NCBI GenBank assembly: GCA_016709965.1
Contig: JADJLT010000001.1
Coordinates: 1,881,001-1,945,000 of the forward strand
From: Betaproteobacteria bacterium
GTDB lineage: Bacteria; Pseudomonadota; Gammaproteobacteria; Burkholderiales; Rhodocyclaceae
Direction: 5' to 3'
Length of the DNA stretch: 64,000 bases
This document shows positions 53,073 to 61,748 of this stretch, piece by piece. The notes beneath the pieces are model-generated. The model did not search any database and was not told the origin of the DNA. It saw nothing but the letters and a program-made list of their open reading frames with translations. The position numbers and the translations under genes were made by a program. Every line of letters starts with the position of its first letter. Positions within the stretch are counted from its first letter, which is position 1.

Positions 53073-54179
53073 ATGGTTCTTATCAAAACCCAAAGAGACA
53101 CGCTTCTGGCCCCGTTGCAGTCGGTGTCGGGAATTGTCGAACGCCGTCATACGCTGCCTATCTTGTCCAATGTTCTGCTGGAAAAGAAAGGTGACCGGCT
53201 AACCTTGCTGGCAACAGACATTGAAATTCAAATCACAACGTCTACCGAAGGCGCTGGTGGCGATGGCGATGGTGCTGTCACCGTCGGTGCTCGCAAGCTG
53301 CAGGAGATTCTGCGCTCCCTGCCGGATACCACTGAAGTCAGCCTGATTCTGGAAGACAAGCGACTGCTGGTCCGCGGTGGCAAGAGTCGTTTCAGTCTGC
53401 AGACTCTGCCGGCTGACGATTTCCCGCGCATGACAGTCAGCGAAGGCGAGACCAAGCAGTTCTCGATTTCACAAAAGGCATTCCGTCAGCTGATCAGCAA
53501 GACCCAATACTCGATGGCAGCTCAGGATGTTCGCTATTACTTGAACGGACTGCTGCTGTTGGTTGAAGGCAAGGAATTGCGTGCGGTGGCTACCGATGGA
53601 CACCGTCTGGCTTATGCCAGCGTTGAAATCGATACCGATTTCCCGCGTCAGGAAATGATTCTGCCCCGCAAGACAGTGCTCGAACTGAACCGTCTGCTGG
53701 TCGATACAGATGATGCACTGAACATTACCCTGACCTCCAACCAGGTGCGTTTTGCCTTTGGGTCGGTGGTTCTGGTCTCCAAGTTGATTGATGGCAAGTT
53801 CCCTGACTATGAACGCGTTGTTCCGGCAACCTTGAAGAACCACATGACGGTTGGCCGTCAGACACTGATGCAGGCCATGCAGCGTGCGGCGATTCTGACC
53901 AATGAAAAATTCCGTGGCGTTCGTGTTGTGCTGGGTGAAAACAGTCTGAAATTGATCGCTGCCAACGCCGAGCAGGAAGAAGCCGTTGAAGAAATCGAAG
54001 TCGATTACACCGGCGATGTCATCGACGTCGGTTTCAATGTCGGTTATCTGCTTGATGTACTGAACAACACCCATACTGAAGAAATTCAATGGAGCTTCAA
54101 CGACGCCAATTCCAGCGCGTTGATTACTGTCCCGGGTAACGACCGCTTCAAATACGTCGTTATGCCAATGCGTATTTGA
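53073..54179 (+). CDS. dnaN: DNA polymerase III beta sliding clamp
   Basis: 368 residues, the normal clamp length. Conserved pieces: RRHTLPILSNVLLE near residue 25, ATDGHRLAYA near 175, KFPDYERVVP near 245 and the C-terminal YVVMPMRI. The dimeric ring holds polymerase III on DNA. A strong hairpin terminator follows. Confidence 0.98.
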   Translation: MVLIKTQRDTLLAPLQSVSGIVERRHTLPILSNVLLEKKGDRLTLLATDIEIQITTSTEGAGGDGDGAVTVGARKLQEILRSLPDTTEVSLILEDKRLLVRGGKSRFSLQTLPADDFPRMTVSEGETKQFSISQKAFRQLISKTQYSMAAQDVRYYLNGLLLLVEGKELRAVATDGHRLAYASVEIDTDFPRQEMILPRKTVLELNRLLVDTDDALNITLTSNQVRFAFGSVVLVSKLIDGKFPDYERVVPATLKNHMTVGRQTLMQAMQRAAILTNEKFRGVRVVLGENSLKLIAANAEQEEAVEEIEVDYTGDVIDVGFNVGYLLDVLNNTHTEEIQWSFNDANSSALITVPGNDRFKYVVMPMRI

Positions 54180-54200
54180 TCGAACCAGCAATAACCCAAG

Positions 54201-54229
54201 AAGGCCTGCCCAGCCGGGCAGGCCTTTTG
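54201..54229 (+). terminator. Rho-independent terminator after dnaN
   Basis: A 10-base perfect stem AAGGCCTGCC / GGCAGGCCTT with a 6-base loop (CAGCCG) and a short T run. It lies just before the parS-like site and gyrB. Confidence 0.8.
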
Positions 54230-54231
54230 CA

Positions 54232-54245
54232 GTTTCACGTGGAAC
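54232..54245. promoter_or_regulatory. parS-like site 4
   Basis: GTTTCACGTGGAAC, a parS core variant (reverse complement GTTCCACGTGAAAC, identical to site 1). It lies between the dnaN terminator and the gyrB ATG at 54253, about 1 kb from the candidate origin. Confidence 0.75.
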
Positions 54246-54252
54246 CAAAACA

Positions 54253-56742
54253 ATGAGTGAAGAGAACGTCCCGCAAGGTGAATCGCCAGCCTATGGCGAA
54301 GCCAGCATCCAGATCCTCGAAGGCCTGGAGGCCGTCCGCAAACGTCCTGGCATGTACATCGGCGATACCTCCGATGGTACCGGACTGCACCATCTGGTCT
54401 TCGAAGTGGTCGATAACTCGATCGACGAGGCACTGGCTGGACATTGCAACGACATCATCGTCACCATTCATACCGATAATTCGATCAGCGTCATCGACAA
54501 CGGCCGGGGTATTCCGACCGGCGTCAAGATGGACGACAAGCACGAGCCGAAGCGTTCAGCTGCCGAAATCGCCCTGACCGAACTGCACGCCGGCGGCAAG
54601 TTCAACCAGAATTCCTACAAGGTGTCGGGTGGCTTGCACGGCGTCGGCGTTTCCTGCGTCAATGCACTGTCCAAATTTCTGCGCCTGACCATCCGCCGCG
54701 ATGGCAAGAAACATTTCATGGAATTTTGCCGTGGTGTTCCGGTTGACCGCAGCATTGAAATTCGTGATGGATTTGAAGTCTCGCCACTCAAGATTCTGGG
54801 TGACACCGAGAAGCGCGGCACTGAGGTTCATTTCCTCGCTGATGATGAAATCTTCGGTCACGTTGAATTCCACTATGAAATCCTCGCCAAGCGTCTGCGC
54901 GAGCTATCCTTCTTGAACAATGGCGTTGCCATCAAGTTGGTTGATCAGCGAGCCGGCAAGGAAGAACTCTTCGCCTTTGCTGGTGGCGTGCAGAGTTTCG
55001 TCGAGTACATCAACCGCACCAAGTCCGTTCTCCACCCGAATATTTTCTACTCGGCGGGCGATGCCAAGGTTGGCCAAGGCGCTGCTGATACAGGGATTAT
55101 TATTGGTGTTGAAGTGGCCATGCAGTGGAACGACTCCTATCAGGAACAGGTTCTCTGCTTCACCAACAACATCCCGCAATCGGACGGTGGTACTCACCTG
55201 ACGGGTCTGCGCGCTGCAATGACCCGCGTCATCAACAAGTACATCGACGAAAACGAAATCGCCAAGAAGGCGAAGGTTGATATTGCCGGCGATGACATGC
55301 GCGAAGGTCTGGCCTGCGTGCTGTCCGTCAAGATGCCTGATCCCAAGTTTGCTTCGCAGACCAAGATGAAACTGGTTTCCTCCGAAGCGCGGGCAGCGGT
55401 TGAAGAGGTCGTTGCCCAGAAGCTTGCCGACTTCCTGCTCGAGCGTCCGGTCGATGCCAAGATGATCTGCGGCAAGATCGTCGAAGCCTCCCGCGCCCGT
55501 GAAGCCGCCCGTCGCGCCCGTGAAATGACCCGCCGCAAGGGTGTGCTCGACGGCGTCGGCTTGCCCGGCAAGCTGGCAGACTGTCAGGAAAAAGACCCCG
55601 CGCTTTGCGAAATCTACATCGTTGAGGGTGATTCCGCCGGCGGCTCTGCCAAGCAGGGGCGTGACCGCAAGTTCCAGGCAATCCTTCCCTTGCGCGGCAA
55701 GGTGCTGAATGTCGAGAAAGCCCGTTTCGACAAGCTGATCTCTTCTGAACAAATCGTCACGCTGATCACTGCGCTCGGTACCGGCATCGGCAAGGACGAC
55801 TTCAACGTCGAAAAGCTGCGCTACCACCGTATCATCATCATGACCGACGCGGACGTTGACGGTGCGCACATCCGGACCCTGCTGCTCACGCTGCTTTATC
55901 GCCAGATGCCTGAACTGATCGACCGTGGTTACGTCTATATAGCCCAGCCGCCGCTCTACAAGGTCAAGCATGGCAAGACCGAGCGCTATCTGAAGGACGA
56001 TCTGGAATACAACCAGTTCCTGCTTAACATGGCGCTCGACGAAGCTGTTCTGACCCCACGTGCCGGTGCCGACGCCATCACCGGCCCGGCGCTCGAAGGC
56101 CTGGCTCGTTCCTGGCTGGCGACCGAAGCGGTCATTGATCGCCTGTCACACCTGATCAATCCGGAAGTGCTGCAATCCATCGTTCGCTACAACATTGCAA
56201 TCGACCTCTCCAGCGAAGAAAACGCCCGCGCCAGTGCCGAGCGGATCGCCGGTTTCATCCCGGCCGGAACCCGCATGGTGCCGAAGTTCGATGACATCCA
56301 GGAACGCTGGATCTTGCGCGTCGAACGCATGCACCACGGTAATCTGAAGGTCGGTTTGATCGATGAAGATTTGCTCCTGTCTGGTGACTTCATTCAATTG
56401 CGGCGCACGGCCGAAACGCTGGCCGACATGTTTGCCGCAGGTGGGTTCATGGCTCGCGGCGAGAAGAAGCAGGTTGTCACCAACTTTGGCGATGCCATGA
56501 AGTGGCTGCTCAATGAAGTTGAACGTGGCATCAGCAAGCAGCGCTACAAAGGCTTGGGCGAAATGAACCCGTCGCAATTGTGGGAAACAACGATGGACCC
56601 GAAAGTCCGTCGCCTGCTGCGCGTGCAGATCGACGACGCCATTGCGGCCGACGAAATCTTCACGACGCTGATGGGTGAAGATGTGGAGCCGCGTCGGGCG
56701 TTTATTGAAACAAATGCATTGAGCGCGCGCGTCGACATCTGA
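54253..56742 (+). CDS. gyrB: DNA gyrase subunit B
   Basis: 829 residues. GHKL ATPase domain (EAVRKRPGMYIGDT, EVVDNSIDEALAGHC, GLHGVGVSCVNAL), transducer, and TOPRIM domain with EGDSAGGSAKQGRDRKFQAI near residue 457 and TDADVDGAHIRTLLLT. It is about 25 residues longer than E. coli GyrB, as in other betaproteobacteria. It introduces negative supercoils with GyrA, which is not encoded here. Confidence 0.98.
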   Translation: MSEENVPQGESPAYGEASIQILEGLEAVRKRPGMYIGDTSDGTGLHHLVFEVVDNSIDEALAGHCNDIIVTIHTDNSISVIDNGRGIPTGVKMDDKHEPKRSAAEIALTELHAGGKFNQNSYKVSGGLHGVGVSCVNALSKFLRLTIRRDGKKHFMEFCRGVPVDRSIEIRDGFEVSPLKILGDTEKRGTEVHFLADDEIFGHVEFHYEILAKRLRELSFLNNGVAIKLVDQRAGKEELFAFAGGVQSFVEYINRTKSVLHPNIFYSAGDAKVGQGAADTGIIIGVEVAMQWNDSYQEQVLCFTNNIPQSDGGTHLTGLRAAMTRVINKYIDENEIAKKAKVDIAGDDMREGLACVLSVKMPDPKFASQTKMKLVSSEARAAVEEVVAQKLADFLLERPVDAKMICGKIVEASRAREAARRAREMTRRKGVLDGVGLPGKLADCQEKDPALCEIYIVEGDSAGGSAKQGRDRKFQAILPLRGKVLNVEKARFDKLISSEQIVTLITALGTGIGKDDFNVEKLRYHRIIIMTDADVDGAHIRTLLLTLLYRQMPELIDRGYVYIAQPPLYKVKHGKTERYLKDDLEYNQFLLNMALDEAVLTPRAGADAITGPALEGLARSWLATEAVIDRLSHLINPEVLQSIVRYNIAIDLSSEENARASAERIAGFIPAGTRMVPKFDDIQERWILRVERMHHGNLKVGLIDEDLLLSGDFIQLRRTAETLADMFAAGGFMARGEKKQVVTNFGDAMKWLLNEVERGISKQRYKGLGEMNPSQLWETTMDPKVRRLLRVQIDDAIAADEIFTTLMGEDVEPRRAFIETNALSARVDI

Positions 56743-56753
56743 CGTTTTTGTAG

Positions 56754-56803
56754 GATCCCACGATTGTTTAGATTTTTCCCAAAAGTCTGGATTTCGTGGG
56801 ATC
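56754..56803. repeat. Inverted repeat after gyrB
   Basis: GATCCCACGA at 56754-56763 and TCGTGGGATC at 56794-56803 form a perfect 10-base inverted repeat with a 30-base loop. It directly precedes the terminator hairpin. Confidence 0.6.
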
Positions 56804-56811
56804 AGACCAAG

Positions 56812-56839
56812 AAGCCACCTTAAGAGGGTGGCTTTTTTT
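56812..56839 (+). terminator. Rho-independent terminator after gyrB
   Basis: AAGCCACC / GGTGGCTT stem with a 6-base A/G-rich loop, followed by seven T residues. It also separates gyrB from the convergent LysR gene. Confidence 0.85.
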
Positions 56840-56935
56840 CAACCATTAGTTTGATTATCAGCGATATCCTTCCATTGGTATGTTCGGACCTCAGCATCCG
56901 TTGAGGAATTTTGAAGGGACTGTCGCTATTGATAT

Positions 56936-57904
56936 TTATCCTGCCACTATCGAGGGTACCGCTGCCCGCATGATTTCGACGAAATGCCGCAATCGCGCCG
57001 GATAGAAGCGCGCGTAGGGATAGACCAGATTAACGGGTAATGGCTCAGCCTGCCATTGAGGCAATAGATGGAGCAATTGCCCGGAAGCGAGATTCGGGGC
57101 CAGAAGCCAGGCCGAACCAATGGCCACGCCCAAGCCTTGCAAGGCAGCACTGCGCAAAGCATACAGACTGTCGGTACTCATCCTGGGTGAAATGGGAATG
57201 CGTTGCACCTTGCCCGTGTGCACATTTTGCAACTGTATTTGATTGCGATAGTAGGTTCGCAAAGCAACCCAAGGGAAGCCGGCCAAGTCCATGGCTTCTT
57301 CGGGTACAGCCAATCCATCCAGCAAAGACGGGGCGGCCACCACGATGCGTGGTACTTCGCCCAGCTTGATCGTCACCAGTGCAGAATCGGCCACCTCCCC
57401 GACCTGGATTGCGCAGTCGATGCCTGCAGCAATGAAGTCCTGAATGGCGCTGTCGTCATGCAGTAACCATTCGACGGTCATACGAGAGTAGCGCTTCAGG
57501 TAGTCCGCCAGTGGCTTGACCAGACGCTCCTGGCCGAAAGCGTGCGGAACAACCACGCGCAAAACTCCTTCCGGCTCTTCGTCCACGCCACGCAAGTCCG
57601 ATTCGAATGCGGCCCAACTTGCCAAAAGGTCTTTGGCGCGTTCATAACATCGCTCGCCGTCGGCAGTGAGCCGCATGCTATGGGTGGAGCGATTCAGCAA
57701 ACGCACCCCTAAAGACCGCTCCAGCGTTTGCAGGCGGCGGCTGATGGTGGGCTGGGTCGTCCCCATCTGAATGGCTGCCGCAGAAAGGTTGCCGGCATCA
57801 ACGATGCGGACGAATGTCTGCATGAGCTCGATGCGGTCGCCTGTTCCCGATAACGAAGGCGCACTCGAATTGCTTGCAGGTCTGGTAATCACTGCTCTAT
57901 TCAT
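56936..57904 (-). CDS. LysR-type transcriptional regulator
   Basis: 322 residues from ATG 57904 (57922 is also open; the HTH begins only near LMQTFVRIVDAGNLSAA). HTH positions SAAAIQMGTTQPTISRRLQ and LERSLGVRLLNRSTH are typical; the C-terminal domain (about 120-310) would bind an effector. It is divergent from the MFS transporter at 58002 and probably controls it. The 80-base gap between them has A/T-rich sequence suited to a LysR box, but no clear T-N11-A dyad was fixed. Confidence 0.88.
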   Translation of the reverse strand: MNRAVITRPASNSSAPSLSGTGDRIELMQTFVRIVDAGNLSAAAIQMGTTQPTISRRLQTLERSLGVRLLNRSTHSMRLTADGERCYERAKDLLASWAAFESDLRGVDEEPEGVLRVVVPHAFGQERLVKPLADYLKRYSRMTVEWLLHDDSAIQDFIAAGIDCAIQVGEVADSALVTIKLGEVPRIVVAAPSLLDGLAVPEEAMDLAGFPWVALRTYYRNQIQLQNVHTGKVQRIPISPRMSTDSLYALRSAALQGLGVAIGSAWLLAPNLASGQLLHLLPQWQAEPLPVNLVYPYARFYPARLRHFVEIMRAAVPSIVAG

Positions 57905-58001
57905 ACGTGTAGCGTATATCAATATTGCAAAATTCGATACTACCGTTGTTGTCTTTTAAACGTCAGACTCTGTTCCATAGACATTTTTCGAGGACGGAGA
58001 A

Positions 58002-59276
58002 ATGACAGCTATCCATGATATGCATGAACAAAGTGTGACAGCACCATTACGAGTTATTGAAGACAGTACTCTTCAAAATCACGTGTCGGAGGCAAGTCAC
58101 ACGCTCTCGCGGCGCCTGGTGTTATTGCTGGCGAGCGGCGCTGGCTTAGCCGTTGCATCGATTTATTACAGTCAGCCCATACTCGGCATCCTGGCCGCAG
58201 ACATCGGTGCCAGTCCGCTCAAGATCGGCTTTGTGCCGACCCTGACCCAACTGGGCTACGCCTTGGGCATACTGTTCCTGGCCCCACTGGGTGACCGTCA
58301 TGATCGCCGCACTATCATTCTCATCAAAGCCGCCTTGCTGGTCATATCCTTGCTGGCGGCAGCCTTTGCGCCGTCCATCGACATCCTGCTCGCTGCCAGC
58401 CTGGCGATTGGCTTAACCGCCACTCTGGCGCAGGATATCGTTCCGGCGGCAGCGACCCTGGCGCATGATTCCCGGCGCGGCAAAGTCGTCGGAACGATCA
58501 TGACCGGGCTGCTGTTGGGCATCCTGCTTTCCCGCGTGGTTAGTGGCTTTGTTGCCGAACACTTTGGCTGGCGGACCATGTTTGTGCTTGCAGCCGCTGG
58601 CGTGGCTGTCATCGGCATCGCAGCCTGGCGCGGACTCCCGCGTTTCTCACCGACCACAAGCATGACTTACCCGGCATTGCTCGGTTCACTCTTCAATTTG
58701 CTGCGCCGCCACGCCTTCTTGCGCCATACTGCGTTGTCCCAAGGCCTGCTATCCATTGGCTTCAGTGCCTTTTGGTCCACGCTGGCAGTCATGCTCCATG
58801 CCGAGCCGTTCCACATGGGCAGTGCGGTAGCCGGAGCCTTTGGTCTTGCCGGTGCCGTCGGCGCGCTGGCTGCGCCATTGGCTGGCCACCTGGCCGACCG
58901 CCGCGGCCCGGAGCTCGTTACCCGCCTCGGCACCAGCCTGACTGCATTCTCTTTCGCCATCATGTGCTTGTCGCCTTTCCTTTCCCCAACAGCGCAACTC
59001 TGGTTGCTCGGGATCGGCACTATCGGCTTCGACCTCGGGGTACAAGCCACGCTGATTGCTCACCAGAGCATTGTCTACGGGATCGACCCGGGGGCACGTA
59101 GTCGCCTTAACGCTGTACTTTTCGTCAGCATGTTCATCGGGATGGCAATTGGTGCAGCCTTGGGCAGCATCCTGTTTGCGCAATGGGGATGGCTTGCAGT
59201 GACCGGCATGGCTACGGTGTCGGCACTGGCAGCGCTGGCCGTACGCTTCTACCCGCTACTCAGTGCCAAGCGATAG
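58002..59276 (+). CDS. MFS efflux transporter (YnfM/arabinose-efflux-like)
   Basis: 424 residues, 12 membrane helices after a 40-residue cytosolic N-terminus. Family motif A appears as LAPLGDRHDRRTIILIK near residue 95. YYSQPILGILAADIG in helix 1 is typical of the COG2814 branch. GGACGGAG precedes the ATG. Its substrate is unknown; the divergent LysR gene suggests induction by it. Confidence 0.88.
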   Translation: MTAIHDMHEQSVTAPLRVIEDSTLQNHVSEASHTLSRRLVLLLASGAGLAVASIYYSQPILGILAADIGASPLKIGFVPTLTQLGYALGILFLAPLGDRHDRRTIILIKAALLVISLLAAAFAPSIDILLAASLAIGLTATLAQDIVPAAATLAHDSRRGKVVGTIMTGLLLGILLSRVVSGFVAEHFGWRTMFVLAAAGVAVIGIAAWRGLPRFSPTTSMTYPALLGSLFNLLRRHAFLRHTALSQGLLSIGFSAFWSTLAVMLHAEPFHMGSAVAGAFGLAGAVGALAAPLAGHLADRRGPELVTRLGTSLTAFSFAIMCLSPFLSPTAQLWLLGIGTIGFDLGVQATLIAHQSIVYGIDPGARSRLNAVLFVSMFIGMAIGAALGSILFAQWGWLAVTGMATVSALAALAVRFYPLLSAKR

Positions 59277-59302
59277 GCCACGAAGTTCACACTGGCGGAA
59301 TT

Positions 59303-59348
59303 GGCAAGCTGACATTCACTACGATTAACCGCTGAATGTCAGCTTGCC
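59303..59348. repeat. 16-base perfect inverted repeat between convergent genes
   Basis: GGCAAGCTGACATTCA at 59303-59318 and its exact reverse complement at 59333-59348, with a 14-base loop. It lies 26 bases after the MFS stop and 13 bases before the end of the convergent VIT1-type gene. It has no T run. Confidence 0.75.
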
Positions 59349-59361
59349 GTCCGAAGTGCCA

Positions 59362-60492
59362 TCAGCCGCCGGCTGAAACGCCGAAAAGATGACCGATGCC
59401 GAAGGTGATGCCGGCGGCGGCCATGCCGATCAGTAGTTGGCGCAGGCCGGAAAATGCGGGGTGCTTTCCGGTGAACACGGCGATGGCGGCGCCCAGCGCG
59501 AAAAGGCCGATGGCCGATGAAATGGCACTGGCTTGTACGACGTTTGTCTGGGCGACCAGGAACATGGGTAGCGCCGGGATCAATGCGCCGATGAGGAAGA
59601 CCATAAAAGACGAGACGGCGGCGCCCATGGCCGAACCGCCCAGATCGTCCGGATTGACGCCCAGTTCTTCGCGCACCAGGGTGTCGAGCGCCGAATCCTT
59701 GTCACCGATGACGCGGGCGGCAATCTGCTTTGCTTCCGTTTCAGTAAATCCTTTGGCTTGATAGATCAACGCCAGTTCTTCCTGCTCTTCTGCGGGTGAT
59801 TGCGTCAGTTCTTCGGCTTCGCTGGCGATCTGGTTTTCTTGCAGCTCGCGGGCGCTCTGGACGGATATCCACTCGCCCATGGCCATTGAGCAAGCGCCAG
59901 CCAGCGTGCCGGCGACAGCGGTTGCCAGCAGGGTGCTGGTGCTGGCCGATGTGCCGGCAACGCCCATGATCAGGCAAAAGGTGGAGACCAGGCCATCATT
60001 GGCGCCCAACACCATGGCCCGCAGGTTGTTGGCGGCCCCGGCGCCGTGCCGCCCTTCAAGGCGGGAATAGGCGGGCCCGTTCCAGCCCGTGCTTGAACGC
60101 GCTGCGAGCAGGGATAGCATGCGGGCGTGCGAGCGCTCCTGCGCCGGCATGGCGGTTCCGTGCGTTTCTTGCTGATTGTCGTAGACCTTGCGATTTCGCG
60201 CTTCTTCGTCGGCCATCAGGGGGAGCACGGCCGGCGCTCCGAAGCGGCCGGCGGCCCAGATGAGTAGTTGCGTTCGCCAGCCGGGTCGGCCTTCGGGGGG
60301 TTTCACTCCTGCATTTTCGATGCGGCGGCGCCAGAATTCGGCGTGGGTTTCTTCCACGGTGGCGAGGCGCCGATACAGTTCCGCAACTTCGCTTTTGCTT
60401 TCGCTCGCAGCCATTGAGCGATAGAGGGCTGCGCCGTCGATCTCGCTGCGATAGTTGGCGATAAATCGCGCAATATCCTGCCGTGCTGTCAT
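59362..60492 (-). CDS. Rubrerythrin-VIT1 fusion, putative iron/manganese transporter
   Basis: 376 residues. N-terminal ferritin-like domain (about 5-140) with EIDGAALYRSMAASE, EETHAEFW and ERSHARML supplying the carboxylate/histidine ligands of a diiron site. C-terminal VIT1/CCC1 domain from about 155 (NNLRAMVLGANDGLVSTFC, GACSMAMGEWISVQS) with five helices. Fusions of this kind (erythrin-VIT) are thought to export or store Fe or Mn. No regulator is adjacent. Confidence 0.88.
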   Translation of the reverse strand: MTARQDIARFIANYRSEIDGAALYRSMAASESKSEVAELYRRLATVEETHAEFWRRRIENAGVKPPEGRPGWRTQLLIWAAGRFGAPAVLPLMADEEARNRKVYDNQQETHGTAMPAQERSHARMLSLLAARSSTGWNGPAYSRLEGRHGAGAANNLRAMVLGANDGLVSTFCLIMGVAGTSASTSTLLATAVAGTLAGACSMAMGEWISVQSARELQENQIASEAEELTQSPAEEQEELALIYQAKGFTETEAKQIAARVIGDKDSALDTLVREELGVNPDDLGGSAMGAAVSSFMVFLIGALIPALPMFLVAQTNVVQASAISSAIGLFALGAAIAVFTGKHPAFSGLRQLLIGMAAAGITFGIGHLFGVSAGG

Positions 60493-60595
60493 TTTGTGTT
60501 CTCCAACGTCGATTTCTCCGCCCGGTATAATCTTCGATGGCCCTACAGGAAGGTGCTTCCGGGCTGCTTTCAGTCTATACCGAGCGCTCTGCCAA

Positions 60596-61183
60596 TTGCT
60601 GAACGAATTATTTCCCGCTTTTTCCTTGACGCAGCTGGTCAGCGATTACGGCTACCTGGCGCTGGCGGTCGGCTGTCTGCTGGAAGGAGAAACCATTGTG
60701 CTGCTGGCGGGTTTTGCCGTGCATCGCGGTCAGCTGTCGTGGGGCCACGTCGTGTTGATCGCCACCGTCTTCAGTTTTGTCGGGGACCAGTTCTGGTTTC
60801 AGATCGGGCGACACTTCGGCGATCGCTTGATGGGGCGATTTCCGTCCATCGCAAGTCGTCGTCCCTGGCTGCAAAAGCGGGTGTTTGCGCATCCGGATCT
60901 GATCGTGCTGGGGGTCAGATTCATGGTCGGCTTGCGCACGGTCGGGCCTATCCTGATGGGCACGGGCTTTGTCCGGCCGTTACGTTTTTTCTGGCTCAAT
61001 CTGCTGGGTGCGGTGATCTGGGTGCAGACGATTGTGAGCGCCGGCTATTTCTTCGGTGAGCTGGCGCAGCGTCTGCTGCCCGAGTTGAAAGCGGTCGAGG
61101 AGGGGGCTTTTCTAACCCTGCTGGTGTTGGGACTGCTGGTCCACGTGCTGCGCCGAAAGCAGGGCGGTATTCAGGATGACTAA
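60596..61183 (+). CDS. DedA-family membrane protein
   Basis: About 195 residues from TTG 60596; the open frame reaches back to 60455 but overlaps the divergent gene, and no good start with a ribosome site is seen. DedA/SNARE-associated motifs: EGETIVLLAGFAVHRG near residue 27, FVGDQFWFQIGRHFG and RFMVGLRTVGPILMG with the conserved arginine. DedA proteins act in lipid carrier or polyprenyl phosphate handling and proton-dependent transport. Confidence 0.82.
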   Translation: MLNELFPAFSLTQLVSDYGYLALAVGCLLEGETIVLLAGFAVHRGQLSWGHVVLIATVFSFVGDQFWFQIGRHFGDRLMGRFPSIASRRPWLQKRVFAHPDLIVLGVRFMVGLRTVGPILMGTGFVRPLRFFWLNLLGAVIWVQTIVSAGYFFGELAQRLLPELKAVEEGAFLTLLVLGLLVHVLRRKQGGIQDD

Positions 61184-61227
61184 ACCGTGAGCGGCGGTTT
61201 TTTGCTCAGTTCGGGAGGGGGTATTTC

Positions 61228-61680
61228 GTGCGCGTGGTGATTCAGCGTGTTAGCCAGGCTTCCGTTGCGGTCGACGGGAAAATTTGCGGAAAAATCGAAT
61301 CCGGGTTGCTGGTGCTGGCGGGCTTCGAGGCTGCCGATGATGAGTCGGATCTGGCATGGATGGCCGGCAAGATCGTCCGTACGCGGATTTTTGCGGATGA
61401 GACCGGGGTCATGAATCGCGACATCGTGGCGGCCGGCGGGGAGATTCTGGCGGTCTCGCAATTCACGCTTTATGCGTCAGTGAGAAAGGGCAATCGGCCA
61501 TCGTGGAGCCGGGCGGCGCGGGGGGATGTGTCTCAGCCTTTGTTCGACCGATTTGTCGCCAAGTTATCAGCGGCGCTGGGCAAGCCGGCGGCGACCGGGA
61601 TTTTTGGGGCGGATATGCAGGTCAGCCTGATCAATGACGGGCCGGTGACGCTGACGATCGATTCGAAAATGCCCGAGTAG
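61228..61680 (+). CDS. dtd: D-aminoacyl-tRNA deacylase
   Basis: 150 residues from GTG 61228, preceded by GGGAGGGGG. Family motifs VVIQRVSQASVAVDG at the start, VSQFTLYASVRKGNRPSW near residue 75-93 and the C-terminal GADMQVSLINDGPVTLTID. It frees D-amino acids from mischarged tRNA. Residues 13-25 (AVDGKICGKIESG) are encoded by a stretch that matches the dispersed element, yet the protein has the normal family length. Confidence 0.95.
   Translation: MRVVIQRVSQASVAVDGKICGKIESGLLVLAGFEAADDESDLAWMAGKIVRTRIFADETGVMNRDIVAAGGEILAVSQFTLYASVRKGNRPSWSRAARGDVSQPLFDRFVAKLSAALGKPAATGIFGADMQVSLINDGPVTLTIDSKMPE
61266..61302 (+). repeat. Dispersed-element match, copy 11 (inside dtd)
   Basis: TGCGGTCGACGGGAAAATTT then GCGGAAAAATCGAATCC. 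It resembles copies 7 and 9 in detail, but the encoded segment fits the family alignment without insertion, so chance or overwriting is possible. Confidence 0.45.
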
Positions 61681-61707
61681 GTGTTTCAGGCCACAGTGAC
61701 TGCTTGC

Positions 61708-61748
61708 TGCGGTCAACCGGAAAAAACAGCGAAATTTGAAATTTTTCT
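61708..61748 (+). repeat. Dispersed element, copy 12 (intergenic)
   Basis: CTGCGGTCAACCGGAAAAAA then CAGCGAAATTTGAAATTTTTC, between the convergent dtd and HD-GYP genes, 28 bases after the dtd stop. Confidence 0.85.

Noticed and set aside
54733..54770. Element-like GTTCCGGTTGACCGCAGC within gyrB
   Set aside because: The segment encodes conserved GyrB residues (GVPVDRS) and the A/T-rich half does not match, so it is probably chance.
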